DNA of 64,000 nucleotides from the NCBI RefSeq assembly GCF_901709675.1, contig NC_051094.1, forward strand, positions 17,148,501-17,212,500, written 5' to 3'. Shown piece after piece: positions 20,641-31,739 of the stretch (within the stretch, counting starts at the first letter, position 1; each line of letters opens with the position of its first letter). The translations under genes and the position numbers were made by a program. Below the pieces are notes generated by a model. It had not been told where the DNA came from. It was given only the letters and a program-made list of their open reading frames with translations, and ran no database searches. This DNA is from Syngnathus acus (Eukaryota; Chordata; Actinopteri; Syngnathiformes; Syngnathidae).

Positions 20641-21244
20641 GCGACGAAATTATCCGGGGAGCTGCAGCACAGACATTGTTAGGACTCTCGGCGCCGCTGC
20701 AGTTCCTCCGGAGATAGTTGAGCCCGGTCAATCTGCATGGGCTTGGGCTCTGGATCGCCCCGGAGGACTGGGCCTGGCTAAAAAGGACCGTGATCTTCCT
20801 TCCGTTCGCTCCCATCGGGAGTTTCTCCGTCTCTCCCTAATCCGATTGTCCAAAAGAATGGCCAGGGAAATTAGGCTGTCCAAAGTGTCTGGTTCTTCCA
20901 GGACTGCCAATTCGTCCTTTAAGGACTCATCCAAGGCTTGAAAGAACGCCGTTTTCAAGGCTACAGGGCCCCACCCGGATGCGGCTGCTAACGTACGAAA
21001 CTCAATGGAAAAATCTAACCCGGGGTACTTCTCTTGCCTAAGCCCCCATAACGGGCTGATCGGTCTCGGTCGATAAGGTCTGCTTAAATTCCCTCAAAAA
21101 TTCTTCGTAAGAACAGCCAAAATGCCTGGAGTCATTAAATTGGGCTTCTGCCCATCTTAGCGCCTTGCCCGCGACGAGTCCCAAAATAAATGAGATCTTT
21201 GCTCCGTCGTGGGAAAAAGACTTGGGAGATCAATTAAAAACTAG

Positions 21245-21614
21245 TGAACATTGCAGAGGCGGCTCGGTGGCGCACTGGCTAGCACGTCCGCCTCACAGTA
21301 AGGAGGGTGCGGGTTCGATTCCACCTCCGGCCCTCCCTGTGTGGAGTTTGCGTGTTCTCCCCGTGTCCGCGTGGGTTTTCTCCAGGCAATCCGGTTTCCT
21401 CCCACATCCCCAAAAACATGCTTGGTGGGCCGATTGAGCGCTCCAAATTGCCCCTAGGTGTGAGTGCGTGTGCGGATGGTTGTTTGTCTCTGTGTGCCCT
21501 GCTGGCAACCGGTTCAGGGTGTCCCCCGCCTACTGCCCGATGACAGCTGGGATAGGCTCCAGCAAGCCCGCGACCCCCGGGTACAGAAAATGGATGGATG
21601 AATGAACATTGCAG
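21245..21614 (+). repeat. Target-site duplication pair of SINE (12 bp)
   Basis: TGAACATTGCAG at 21245-21256 and 21603-21614 flanks the SINE exactly. The original chromovirus gag site is recovered by removing one copy and the SINE. Confidence 0.9.
21257..21602 (+). mobile_element. tRNA-derived SINE (family A) with LINE-type tail
   Basis: The head, with A box 'tggcgcactggctagc' and B box 'ggttcgattcc', is tRNA-like, so internal RNA polymerase III transcription is expected. The body ('ggagtttgcgtgttctcccc') and tail ('gggataggctccagcaagcc', ending 'atggatggatga') are shared with the fragments at 11928-12068 and 33450-33740. The complete ends and perfect 12-bp duplication indicate a standard LINE-assisted insertion. 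Confidence 0.9.
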
Positions 21615-21831
21615 GAGGTAACCTCCGCAACTACCACCCTCTCCGGAGAATTTCTCCGGATGAGGGGAACGAACCTCGCCGAAGTGCAGACTCTGCTGCG
21701 AGACTGAGGTGCCCGTGGCGCTAGCTGGCGGCGAGGGGGTTTCTCTGACCTGGGTATCTTGAAGCAATCTGGTCACTTGTTCCAGATGAAGGTTGGTTCG
21801 TTGCTGCTGCTCCAGGAGGGCTTGCAGAGTG

Positions 21832-22025
21832 TGTTATGCTTTTCCTACTATGCGTTTGCTATATGCATTTGTTATATGCTTTTCCTACTGCGCATGTGCG
21901 GACGCGTTGTATGTCGGGAGTCAAGGAAATGATTCAGGTGTTGTAATGGAGTCACGTTGTTGAAGTGTACAAGTAAAGTCTAGTGAGACGCACAGTTGTT
22001 GTTATCGTCGTTATTCAACTTCACA
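21832..22025 (+). repeat. Copia 5' LTR (194 bp)
   Basis: TGTTATGC...CTTCACA, containing an internal repeat 'gcttttcctact' twice. About 2.6% different from the 3' copy by eye. Confidence 0.92.
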
Positions 22026-22041
22026 TGGTAGCAGAGGATGG
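22026..22041 (+). promoter_or_regulatory. Initiator tRNA-Met primer-binding site
   Basis: TGGTAGCAGAGGATGG lies directly after the LTR and is complementary to the last 16 bases of vertebrate initiator tRNA-Met including CCA. The same tRNA sequence occurs in this window at 39625-39696. Confidence 0.9.
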
Positions 22042-22660
22042 CCGCTGGTAATTATAAAGTTCCGCCAGCGTTTGATGAGAAGAAGTCTATGAAAGTTGGA
22101 AAAATGAAGTCGAAATATGGAGACTTGTTACGGACTTGGATAAAAAGAAGCAGGCTTTGGCGGTTGCCTTGTCGCTAACGGGAAGAGCGAGAGACAGCGC
22201 GCTGGAAGTATCCGCAGGGGATTTGAATACAGAATGACTACAGTTTAGGGAAAACTGGACTCTGTGTTTTTGCAAGAAGAAAAGGACCGCCAATACGAGG
22301 CATATACGGAGTTCGACCGGATAACGAAAGACACGGGCATTTCAATGGCGGACTACATTGTCCAAATTTGAACGGAGGTACAACAGAATTCGCCAGTTCA
22401 AAATGGAGTTACCAGATGCGGTGTTAGCTTTCAAGCTGCTAGACACTGCGGGACTTTATATTAAAGACAAACAGTTGGCACTTACCGCTTGTCCAAGCCT
22501 CACGTTTGACAACATGAAGGCTGCCTTGAAGAGGATATTTAGCGACAATACGCCACAAGGCGGAGTCGGTGCACTGCAGGTGAGCGGAGATGCAACTGAC
22601 GATGCCTACTACACAAGGTTTTCCGGCAGGAGAGAAAGTAGGTAAAATCCGCGACAACAA
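22038..22660 (+). pseudogene. Copia gag
   Basis: ATG at 22038 (MAAGNYKVPPAFDEKK). A one-base slip near 22087 is needed to continue as YESWKNEVEIW and LVTDLDKKKQALAVAL, a stop sits near 22235, and a further frame carries FERRYNRIRQFKMELPDAVLAFKLL (given in parts, 22358 on). The gag helix pattern is clear but at least two frame breaks make it non-functional. The zinc-knuckle region near 22700-22760 is reduced. Confidence 0.78.
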
Positions 22661-22805
22661 GCAGCTGTTTAAGGTACCAATCCATTTGACAGATATGGTA
22701 GAAGAACGAGATGTGCAGTCTGCCAAAGTTTATATCACTGGGCAAAAGACTGCCCCCACAAAAATGAACATGCTAAACTAACAGAAGAAGAACGACAAAC
22801 GGAGG

Positions 22806-23387
22806 TTGATGAATGCAACATTACCTTATTGTCTAACAGAGATTTTCATGGTGGAGTCTCTAGGATCTGCTGTAATTGATACAGCTTGCACCAGAACAGT
22901 GTGTGGTGAAAAATGGCTTGATCATTATGTTAGTCAACTAACACAGGATGTGTTGTTGAAAATGAAAGATGTGAAAAGTGCAAGACCATTCAAGTTTGGT
23001 GATGGGAAAATTGTCCATTCTACAAAGAAGGTGAAAATTCCAGCTGTGATAGCACAAACTAAATGCAAAATTGAGACAGAAGTTGTCCCAGCTGATATCC
23101 CTTTGCTGTTAAGCAAGACTTCACTGAAGAGAGCTGGTGCTGTTTTGGACATTGAGAATGACAAGGCCATAATGTTCAAGCAACCAGTGAAACTTGAATT
23201 AACATCATCAGGAGATTATTGTGTGAACTTGAGGGACAAAAATACCCCAGATGGAAGTAACATCCTAAATGAAAACAACATTCTTATTGTGACAGAACAT
23301 ATGACAAAACAAGAGAAACAAAAGGTGCTATTGAAATTGCACAAACAGTTTGGACATGCCTCAGTTGACAGACTGAAAAACTACTGA
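22806..23387 (+). pseudogene. Copia protease and pre-integrase region
   Basis: A protease-like segment reads AVIDTACTRTVCG, with DTA in place of the usual DTG/DSG-A. Next come LLLSKTSLKRAGAVLD and a pre-integrase part with LHKQFGHAS, the first His pair of the zinc finger. It stops at 23387 before the Cys pair, which continues in the next frame. Confidence 0.8.
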
Positions 23388-23407
23388 CCTGCTCAGGTAA
23401 TACTGAT

Positions 23408-25016
23408 ATGGAGTGCATCACAAATCTGCATGAAATTGTAAAGAACTGTGAGACATGCATCAGGTATAGTAAACCAAAGCAAAAGCCAGCAGTAGGTCTA
23501 CCCATGGACTCAGCCTACAATGAAACTGTAGCTATGGACTTACATGAGCTAGAGCCAGGGGTGTGGTATTTGCATGCCATTGACCACTTCACAAGATTCA
23601 GTGCAGGGAGCATTATTACCACAAAGAAACCCAAAGAAATTGTGAAGCACTTTATTCACTGCTGGATAAGTGTTCATGGCCCGCCACGCAGACTGTTCAC
23701 TGACAATGAGGGTGAATTTAATAATGAAGAAATGAGGGACTTGGCTGAAAACTTTAACATGGAAGTGAAAACAACTGCAGCGTATAGCCCATGGAGCAAT
23801 AGAAAGGCATAATCAAACCCTCACTGAAATCCTGTTGAAAGTAAAGAGAGACAACGGATGTGATTGGAAGACAGCCCTTGACTGGGCCCTGATGGCAAAA
23901 AACTCTATGCATGATGTGCATGGCTACAGTCCTTACCAACTTGTGTTCGAGCAGAACCCAAATCTGCCGTCAGTTCTCACTGATAAGCCGCCAGCTCTGG
24001 AAGGGACTAGCATGTCTACTTGGATAGCTCAGCACATCTCAGCATTGCATGCCACAAGGAAAGCGTTCACAGAAGCAGAATGCTCTGAGCGGATCCGAAG
24101 AGCCCTTCGTAATCAACAACGACCCACTGATGACCTATATGAAACGGGGGATAAAGTTTACTATAAACGGGTGGATTCGACAGAGTGGAAAAGTCCAGGT
24201 GTGGTCATCGGCCAAGATGGTGTGGGGATATTTGTTCGGCACGGGGGCACTTATGTCCGTGTGCATCAATCCAGACTTCAAAGGGTTGATGGCTGTGTGT
24301 TGAGGGAAAGAGATGAGCCGTTAATGAGAACTGAAAATGCCTCCTTACCAGAAACAGGACTTTTTGAAAATAACACTGTAGATGAAAGTGAAAAAGAGGC
24401 ACCCTCAAACGATGAAGATGCTGAGGATAACAATGAGTCCCCTCACACATCAGCATGTTCAAATACTATTATTGAAGAACTAAAGCTAAAAACTGGACAG
24501 GTGGTCACATATACAGACAGTGTAAGTGGCCAAGCACAAACTGGAAAAATCCTCAGCCGGGCAGGAAAGTCCACTGGAACATACAAAAACTGGTACAACT
24601 TACAGTATACAGAACCTGAGGAAATTGCTGGCACAACTGGATCAGTGGACTTAGGACAAGTGGACAATCTTCAGCTGGGTCCAACTGAGCATGCTGACTT
24701 ATGTACAGACTGCCATGTAGAGGACATACTGATTGTGAATGATGATGCCTTTATTTCTGCCAAACACGCTGAACTCAGCAATTGGAAACAGAACAATGTG
24801 TTTGAAGAGGTCAAAGATGAAGGTCAGAAATGCATCTCCACAAGGTGGGTGTGCACACTCAAGGGAACACCACAGGGGGTCGTACCTAAAGCCAGATTAG
24901 TTGCAAGAGGCTTTGAAGACATGAACACAGACGAGCTCCCAAAAGACTCACCCATATGTGTTCCTGGGAACCACAATCTCTCGGGACCTGAAATGGACCG
25001 GCCACATAGACTCTGA
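23408..25016 (+). pseudogene. Copia integrase and RT N-terminus (two frames)
   Basis: 23408-23812 holds the Cys pair of the finger (NCETCIRY) and the integrase core (DLHELEPG, FTDNEGEFNN). A frameshift near 23805 moves the reading to 23835-25016 with HGYSPYQLVF and a long acidic linker, and then the RT start (ISTRWVCTLKG, KARLVARGFED). At 24959 the coding sequence is cut by an L2 fragment. Confidence 0.85.
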
Positions 25017-25634
25017 CCGGAAGAAGGCCCAGCAGAGGCTGTACTTCCTGAGACAGCTCAAGAAGTTCAACCTGCCGCGAGAGCTTCTGAAGACCTTCTA
25101 CACTGCCATCATCCAGTCTGTCCTCTGCACCTCCATCACTGTCTGGTTTGGATCAGCCTCCAAACAAGACAAGCACAGACTGCTACGGACAATCAGGACT
25201 GCAGAAAAGATCATTGGAATCAACCTCCCTTCTATCCAAGACTTGTACCTGTCCAGGACCAGGAAACGTGCAAGGAACATCTCTACAGACCCTTCTCACC
25301 CAGGTTGCAGTCTGTTTGAACTACTCCCCTCCGGACGGCGTTATAGAGCTCGGTACGCCAAAACCAGCAAACACCGAGACAGCTTCTTCCCCCAGGCTGT
25401 TGCTCTGATGAACTCACACCACTCATAGAGTCTCAGAGGCATTACTGTGCAATAACATCCTGCTCTTCACACCTTTTGAATTTGTCTACACTGTTTTTGC
25501 CATTATTCACATGTCCTGAGTGTTGTTAGTCACCTATATGTTGAACAGAGGGTGTGTTTTACCGAAGTCAAATTCCTTGTTTGGCACGCTCAAACATGGC
25601 GAATAAAAACTCTTGAATCTTGAATCTTGAATCT
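24959..25634 (+). mobile_element. L2-group LINE 3' fragment in Copia RT
   Basis: 5'-truncated LINE coding for an RT C-terminus (FLGTTISRDLKW, KKAQQRLYFLRQLKKF, HPGCSLFELLPSGRRYR), stop near 25426. A 3' UTR of about 190 bp ends in AATAAA and a short CTTGAAT repeat. Copia RT resumes at about 25635. The same tail occurs on the minus strand at 34942-34998. Confidence 0.88.
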
Positions 25635-25639
25635 CAGAG

Positions 25640-26906
25640 TCTTTAAAAATGATTATGGCTGTTATATGTCAAAAGAAATGGCAGCTGAACTCTATGGACA
25701 TTAAAGTAGCCTTTTTCAAGGTAAAGAGTTAACCAGAAATCTCTACATTCGCCCCCCCCAGGAAGCGCAGAGCAAAGGAACTGTGTGGAAATTGAAAAAG
25801 TGTGTTTATGGCCTGGCAGACGCTTCTCTGTACTGGTACAACAGGGTGAAAGACATTATGCAGCAGTCAGGAGGTACTGTGTCAAAAGTGGAGCCTGCAG
25901 TGTTTTACTGGTTACATGACTCTGGCTATGAGATGGGAGTCCTTGCTTGTCATGTGGACGACTTCATCTGGGGGGGTTCAGAAGGATTCTCCATGACAGC
26001 CATTTCACACTTGAAAGCTGTCTTTCAAATTGGACGTGAAGAACACAACAGCTTCAGCCACAGTGGAATAGAGGTTCTCTCTGTGGAGCATGAAATACAG
26101 GTGCAACAATGGACATACATAAAAAATCTTCAACCCATTCCGATTGACCCCACCAGAGCCACACAGCGAGAGGCCCTCTTAACAGATACTGAACATGACA
26201 TGCTCAAGTCAAAGATTGGCCAGATACTGTGGGCAGCGAGACAAAGCAGACCTGACATAATGTGTGACATGTGACATATCCATCCTAGCATTCAGTACAA
26301 AGCATGCCACAGTCCAGGCTCTGCATTGTGCAAATAAAATAATCAGGAAACTTAAGTCAGAGGACGTGACTTTGAAGTTTCAGTACTTGGGAAAAGACAG
26401 CTCCCTAAAGGTGGTGGTGTTCAGTGATTCGTCCATGGGAAATCTTCCAGATGGAGGAACTCAAGGGGGGCATCTCATCATGCTTATGGGAGAAACTGTA
26501 AGATTCTCACCTATATGCTGGCAATCAAAGAGGATCAGGAGAGTTGTTCGAAGCACTTTAGCAGGAGAGACTGGCACTTGGAGACGGTATTGACAGTGCA
26601 GTCTTCTTAGCCACACTGTATTCAGAGCTCACCACAGGTGACTGTAAACGAAACAATTTGCCCATTGTTTGTGTAACCGACAACCACTCTCTTTTTGACG
26701 CCATCAAATCCACCAAATCTGTATCAGAGAAAAGACTCAGACTCGGGATCAGCAGTATGAAGGAACTACTCAGCTCTGGGACTATTCAGCAGATCCTGTG
26801 GTCAGCGACTAAGGAGCAACTCGCTGACTCTTTGACCAAGAAAGGGGCGTCTGCACTCGTTTTGCTGAGGGCCCTCAGTGAAGGTTTATGGCAGCTTAAA
26901 ACCTAA
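25640..26906 (+). pseudogene. Copia RT C-terminal part and RNase H
   Basis: RT: MDIKVAFFQ (about 25699), KKCVYGLADASLYWYN, and CHVDDFIWGG at the catalytic site. A stop ends this frame at 26274 (RQSRPDIMCDM). RNase H follows in other frames: VVVFSDSSMGN, STLAGETGT, VCVTDNHSLFDAI, LRLGISSMKELL, LADSLTKKGAS. Catalytic motifs survive but the reading frame is broken near 26270 and 26590. Confidence 0.82.
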
Positions 26907-27053
26907 ATGGACTTGACACAAAAGACTTTTTGTTCATACTGTTGTACTCTTGTTATTAAAGCTGAAACCTGAAATTTGGTTGTATGTTAAGGAAAGAAAA
27001 TGGAAGGAAATATTTTCTTTGCACTGCTTTTCTTTAAAGAAAAAAGGGGAGTT

Positions 27054-27247
27054 TGTTATGCTTTTCCTACTATGCGTTTGCTATATGCATTTGTTATATG
27101 CTTTTCCTACTGCGCATGTGCGGACGCGTTGTATGTCGGGAATCAAGGAAATGATTCAGTTGTTGTAATGGAGTCCCATTGTTGAAGTGTACAAATAAAG
27201 TCTAGTGAGACGCACAGTTGTTGTTATCGTCGTTATTCAACTTCACA
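27054..27247 (+). repeat. Copia 3' LTR (194 bp)
   Basis: Partner of 21832-22025. The preceding purine-rich 'gaaaaaaggggag' is the plus-strand primer site. Confidence 0.92.
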
Positions 27248-27252
27248 GAGTG

Positions 27253-27310
27253 GACTCGTGGCACTGGAGTTGATGTTGCTGGTCTGCGAGGGCTCGTCTG
27301 AGCGGTCTTC
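27253..27310 (-). promoter_or_regulatory. Chromovirus gag start and putative self-priming site
   Basis: On the minus strand the LTR end ATGACA runs straight into gag (MTEDRSDEPSQTS). No TGG-type tRNA site is present. AGACCGCTCAG (27298-27308, minus) can pair with CTGAGTGTCT about 33 bases after the LTR TATA-like box, allowing one G-U pair and a bulged C. This is weaker than the match at 4460-4472 but is in the same position. Confidence 0.5.
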
Positions 27311-27765
27311 TGTCATTGCTTTAGCGATTGTTCTGACCCACATGCAGAAAACCAACTCGGAAGTCTAGAATGAGTAAGGAGTCTTTAATGGAGGTGATAC
27401 GGTGGAGGGTGAGCGGGAGGAGCTGAGCCAGGAGCACGGAGCGGGAGCAGCGATGACGGAGCGTGAGGAGTTCGTCCAGAGCGGGGTGGATCTTGGTGAT
27501 GGTCCGTGGAGGAAATCTAAGAGCGTGGAACACACAATATTTGGTCAGAGAATTCAATGGCAAGAACTAGGAGCGAGATCAAGGAGCTAGAGGCACAACC
27601 GTGGAGGAGATCACATAGGCAGACACTCAGGCGACGAGCCGCTGGCAGCACGCTCCTTAAAAGCCTTCCCCTAACGAGCCTGATGAGCTGCACCTGAGTC
27701 CTCCGCCACTCTGCTAACGGCTGCCACCTGTGGACCTGAAAAGAACACCTCCCTGGACCCTGACA
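27311..27765 (-). repeat. Chromovirus 5' LTR (455 bp)
   Basis: Partner of 12195-12649, about 12 differences by eye (~2.6%). Flanked on the right by the GTTAC duplication. Confidence 0.92.
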
Positions 27766-28023
27766 GTTACAGAAATGACCACACTTCACACGGATCAATG
27801 GTTGTTTAAAACAAAACAATACAACTTCTGTACATTATTTATGCAACTTATACCTGGCTTACGGTTTAATATTTCATATTTGATGGTGGTGACAAGCGGT
27901 ATAAAAAATTGATGGATGGGTGGATTTAATTTTATCCTCTATAAAAAATTAAAATCCGCAATGCACTGAATCTATCCGCAATAAGTGTTTCAAAAAATAT
28001 CCGCGATGGACCGAGGCCGTGAT
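27766..28023. other. Flank of chromovirus; MITE-like and SINE-tail remnants
   Basis: About 27833-27890 loosely resembles 12066-12130 on the other side of the chromovirus. 'aagcggtataaaaaattgatgg' is a SINE-tail echo. No gene. Confidence 0.45.
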
Positions 28024-28391
28024 TGTCAGGAATGAGTGGAGGAGGGCGACCAAATGCAGCTTGGACGAGGGTTTATTGAAGGGAAGGGAGGGGGGCAAAC
28101 AAAGACACAAGCGGGACAGAGACTCACGGACAGCAGACAGGATAGAGAAGTCCACTCGGACACTGAACAGATTCTGACCGCGAGCCTCCACACGAGACCG
28201 GGGTGAAATGGACGAGCAGGACAGGAACACTAGGCACGGACACGGACGGAAGGAAACAGTAGACACCGACAGGGAGAAACACACGGACAGGGCTTAAATA
28301 CATCAGATAACAAGAGGGAGCAGGTGACAGACATTACGGTAATGAAGGCTGAGGGAAGTTGCCGGCCGAGCGTCCTCTGGCATAAGCGACA
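28024..28391 (-). repeat. Solo LTR
   Basis: Minus strand TGTCGCTTATGCC...CCTGACA, with TATTTAAG and, about 30 bases later, GTCGGTGTCTACTG, followed by AATAAACCC. It is the same LTR group as 4139-4460 and 49962-50118. No interior sequence, so it probably arose by LTR-LTR recombination. A MITE end ('gaaccgcgaagtagcgaggg', 28401-28420) abuts it. Confidence 0.8.
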
Positions 28392-28430
28392 GCGAAAGGT
28401 GAACCGCGAAGTAGCGAGGGATTACTGTAC

Positions 28431-28924
28431 AGCAATTACTAATTACTTCAGTCTCAGTGCCTCTAGTTAGTTGCCTCTTTGGTCTGTCCATCCACAAGAA
28501 AATGTGAGGGGAAAAGTCACTGATCATGAGTCGCAGTCTCTGTTGTAGTTCATTTCAAAAGTGTTTGATGGGTTTGAGATTGAGACATCAAAACCATTTG
28601 TCCATGACTGTATGGGCCTTGCTTTGCACACTTGTTGGTCAGAACTAACTAAAAGTCAGAAATTTCCTCCCCAAATGGTTTCTACAAAGTTGTAATTATC
28701 TAATAATAATCTTGGTGTGCTGAAGAAAGAACATTCGAGCAGTTAATAACGAGTTCAGCCCAACCTCTTAATGTACCAAGTTTTTAGATGTTTTAGAGCA
28801 ATGGCTATCAAACTTTTTACACAAAGTCCTACCTTATCATGAGTAACATTAAAATACAGTGGTGTAGTGGTGTAGTTCATGAATGGGTATGTAGGAGAAA
28901 AAATCGTTTAAACAATGAATCAAT
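28431..28924. other. No recognisable feature
   Basis: AT-rich, no open frame or repeat I can name. Confidence 0.5.
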
Positions 28925-29857
28925 TACCGTTTTTTACCATGTATAATGCGCAAAATTTAACTAATTTATTATCCTAAAATCTGGGGTGCGCATTATACAT
29001 GGGTACAATTTGTTTTAATTTTTTTTTTTCATTTTTTTTTTTTGTGAAGAAAATCATGATACAACAATTATTGAAGAAAATCTTGTCACGGATGGTTCTT
29101 TACAACGTCACTCTTTTCATTTTAACCTAACTGGTGGTGCCTTTCTGGGCAGTCGGAGAAATCAACGCCAACAAAAAAAATACATCCAGCCTAGTTAAGA
29201 AATCACCAGAAAGATCACCATGACAATTGTGAATAATAAATAAATAATTATTATATATATTATATATATTATTATTATAATAATAAATAATTGTGATAAA
29301 TAACTGGAACATCACTCAAATATTGGTGATCCCGTTGAGAGTCTCACATATTTCTTCGCTATCGAGTTTGCTACTGCATGCGCAGTGATACTGCGGCAGA
29401 ATAACATCCAGTTGTTCCCAAAGATGATCTTTTTTCTGAAATAATTTTATGTTTATGGACTTAAGTAACCCGGCCGGGTCATACCAAAGACTATAAAAAT
29501 GGGACCCATTGCCTCCCTGCTTGGCACTCAGCATTAAGGGTTGGAATTGGGGGGTTAGATCACCAAATGATTCCCGAGCGCGGCACCGCTGCTGCTCACT
29601 GCTCCCCTCTCCCCCAGGGGATGGATCAAAATCACACGGGGATGGGTCAAATGCAGAGGACAAATTTCACCACACCCAGACGCGTGTGTGACGATCATTG
29701 GGACTTTAAAAAAAATAAAATAAAATTAAAAAAAATAAAAAATTAAAAATTTGGGTGCGTATTATACATGGGTACAGGCTTTTTTTCCAGCATCGACATG
29801 CCATTTTTAGGGTGCGTATTATACATGGGGGCGCATTATACATGGAAAAAAACGGTA
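28925..29857 (+). mobile_element. MITE with TACCGTTTTTT...ATAATGCGC termini (copy 1)
   Basis: Long imperfect inverted ends: TACCG..'ccatgtataatgcgc' at the left and 'gcgcattatacatgg..aacggta' at the right, with sub-terminal repeats of the same phrase. Two more copies lie at 39862-40668 (reversed) and 46062-46982. The TA at each border fits a Tc1/mariner-pogo TA target. It carries part of a SINE (29462-29720) and codes for nothing. Confidence 0.85.
29462..29720 (+). mobile_element. SINE family B fragment inside MITE
   Basis: From the end of the B box ('ccggccgggtcataccaaag') through the body to 'gatcattgggactt', matching the reversed copies at 48630-48950 and 50596-50913. The 46062-46982 MITE keeps only the two ends of this SINE (about 46783-46856), so the SINE entered the MITE before it spread. 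Confidence 0.8.
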
Positions 29858-30083
29858 AATGTATTGCACTTAAAATATGTACATATACAAATGTTTCAAA
29901 ACAAACTTGTCTAAAGGAACAATTTATTTTACTTAAAAATGAACAACTACTGAACTATAAATATACTGTAATGGATTTACAAAAATGTTGAAGTCTATGT
30001 AACATTGAATGTTTAATTCATTTATTACTTTCTTTACCAGTAGAGAAATCCCATTTACAAATTACGCACCTTTTTTCAAATAC
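29858..30083. other. AT-rich spacer
   Basis: Nothing recognised. Confidence 0.5.
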
Positions 30084-30889
30084 TACCGTAATTTTCGGAC
30101 TATAAGTCGCGGTTTTTTTCATAGTTTGGGTGGGGGGGCGACTTATACTCAGGAGCGACTTATATATGTTTTTTTTCACAAATTTTTACTTGATCATTAA
30201 CACATCACTTACTTACAAGTATAGTTGACCACTTCACATGTTATTTTTAGTATAGTTGATCACTTCACATGCTTTGATATCTTTATCTTGAACATATTCA
30301 AAACATGAAAAATAGAGAGAAAAAATCAAATAAAGTAATTAACACTTTAAAGCGCCATATCCTCTGGACATGTCCTCTGTCACCAGGATGACATAAAGGA
30401 GGAGAAATTTGATCGATGGATTTAATGATTTGGAGTGACACAAATGGTTTGATAATATTGTTGTTTATGTGATAGTTATTTAAAATATAGTTTATATATC
30501 GTTGTATGGGCCTGTGGAATAATTTGAACTGCAGCGCGGCACACGGCATTGTTGACAAAGGACGATCGATGGATTTAATGAATTGGAGTGACACAGATGG
30601 TTTTATAAACGTGTTATTTATGTAATAGTTTTTTTTAAATAACTGAATGTTACGTCAGGCCTGTTCTCAGCTCCTCGTTTGTGTTTGTCACGTTAGCATA
30701 CCGTATCGTTTAGCCTGTTGTTGCTCGTTCATGTCTGTTCTTGGTGTTGGATTTTGTCGAATAAATTGCCCCCCAAAATGCGACTTATACTCCGGAGCGA
30801 CTTATATATGTTTTTTTTCACATTTTTGGGCATTTTATGGCTGGTGCGACTTATACTCCGGAGCGACTTATAGTCCGAAAATTACGGTA
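30084..30889 (+). mobile_element. Pogo-like MITE, termini TACCGTAATTTTCGGACTAT
   Basis: Ends are inverted copies ('ccgtaattttcggactataa' / 'tagtccgaaaattacgg') bordered by TA. It contains a doubled interior segment (GATCGATGGATTTAATGA... at about 30410 and 30565). A nearly identical copy starts at 63485, and relatives are at 47143 and 60007-62798, the latter still carrying transposase coding, which is why I call the group pogo-like. Confidence 0.85.
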
Positions 30890-31113
30890 CATAGATACAG
30901 ATTCAAACACAAATGCTTTGTTATGTCTTGCATTAAAAAAATATGGTAGTATATATCCCTCTCCAGGCAGGTGTTGCAGATTTGCAACAACTAAAATTTA
31001 ACCCCCTAATTATTCCACAATAATTTTTTTAGCCTTTTTTTACTCAGAAGTATCACTGCAGAATTGCATTGTGCATTAGTAACAGTTTCCCATCAGCTCA
31101 CTAGATCGAGTGC

Positions 31114-31660
31114 TGTCAGGTACGAGGCAGAACAACCAAGTGCGACAGGAACACAAGTTTATTGGTCAAAAGAAAGGAAAAGGGAAACGGGGAGAATGTG
31201 GATCCATCCGGGCAGGGTGGCAGCAGCGGAATACTTTGGGCTGGGAGGGGAGGAGAATCCAGGCGGAGCAATGGCACTGGAGTAGTTGGGGGTCGAGTGG
31301 CGGTAGGTCAGAGGCGTAGCCAAGCCGGGGCGAGCCGGGGCGGCGCCCCGGTTAGGACTCCCTGCGCCCCGGTTGAAAAAAATCGAGCTTTTTCGATTCT
31401 TCATTTTCATGCCGTTTTTTTCTTTCGGTCTTGCGCGAATGTGCTTGCGCTATTCTATGTGCGCGATGTTATCCATTCACCGTTTGCCTCCCGGACCCGG
31501 ATGTTGTTTTAGCGATCAGCGAACGCCATGGGTGATGTTTGATTTTTTTTCCTGTGGGCGTGCGCCCCTACTGGAAAAATTCCTGGCTACGCCTCTGCGG
31601 TAGGTGCTGGAACACGGCTGGGCGCTAACAGGCTGAAGGCAGGCAGGTAGGGGATATCTG
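31114..31660 (-). repeat. Probable LTR fragment interrupted by hAT MITE
   Basis: Starts TGTCAGG on the plus strand, and on the minus strand has AATAAACTTG near 31155. The right boundary is unclear. Split by the MITE at 31309-31597. Confidence 0.5.
31309..31597. mobile_element. hAT-type MITE (289 bp) with 8-bp target duplication
   Basis: Terminal inverted repeats CAGAGGCGTAGCCA / TGGCTACGCCTCTG. The 8-base duplication CGGTAGGT is at 31301-31308 and 31598-31605. The 8-bp duplication and the CAG start are hAT hallmarks. No coding capacity. Confidence 0.92.
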
Positions 31661-31739
31661 GGCAGGAGAGTCAGTGTCGTCAGGTCAGGCAAGGCTCAGC
31701 AAAATTGTCGTCAGGTCGAGCAACATGCCCTTTCACGTT

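Larger units (their letters stand above)
20641..21831 (-). pseudogene. Chromovirus gag fragments, split by a SINE
   Basis: Minus-strand pieces of Gag: LEQVTRLLQDTQ near 21780, FHEVRSPHPEKFSG-like text near 21660, then after the SINE a capsid part (LKTAFFQALDESLKDELAVLEEPDTLD, here described by its ends, at about 20958-20860) and a degraded zinc-knuckle region near 20650-20710. The N-terminus continues beyond the Copia insertion at 27253-27310. Frames are broken. Confidence 0.72.
21832..27247 (+). mobile_element. Ty1/Copia retrotransposon, decayed, nested in chromovirus gag
   Basis: LTRs of 194 bp (21832-22025, 27054-27247) differ at about five positions and are flanked by GAGTG (21827-21831, 27248-27252). 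An initiator tRNA-Met primer site follows the 5' LTR and a purine tract (about 27039-27053) precedes the 3' LTR. Domain order gag, protease, integrase, RT, RNase H is the Copia order. Frameshifts and an L2 insertion (24959-25634) have broken it. Confidence 0.92.
12195..27765 (-). mobile_element. Ty3/gypsy chromovirus (Tf1/sushi group), split by nested insertions
   Basis: The 455-bp LTRs at 12195-12649 and 27311-27765 differ at about 12 positions by eye and are flanked by the same 5-base duplication GTTAC (12190-12194, 27766-27770), which proves one insertion event spans the whole interval. On the minus strand gag and pol run from 27310 to 12650, interrupted by Copia (21832-27247), a SINE (21257-21602) and a LINE (about 15076-20058). 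The chromovirus pieces carry frameshifts and are defunct. Confidence 0.93.

Noticed and set aside
28018-28396. Target-site duplication around the solo LTR
   Set aside because: The flanks (GTGAT and GCGAA) match at only three of five positions, so I do not claim one.
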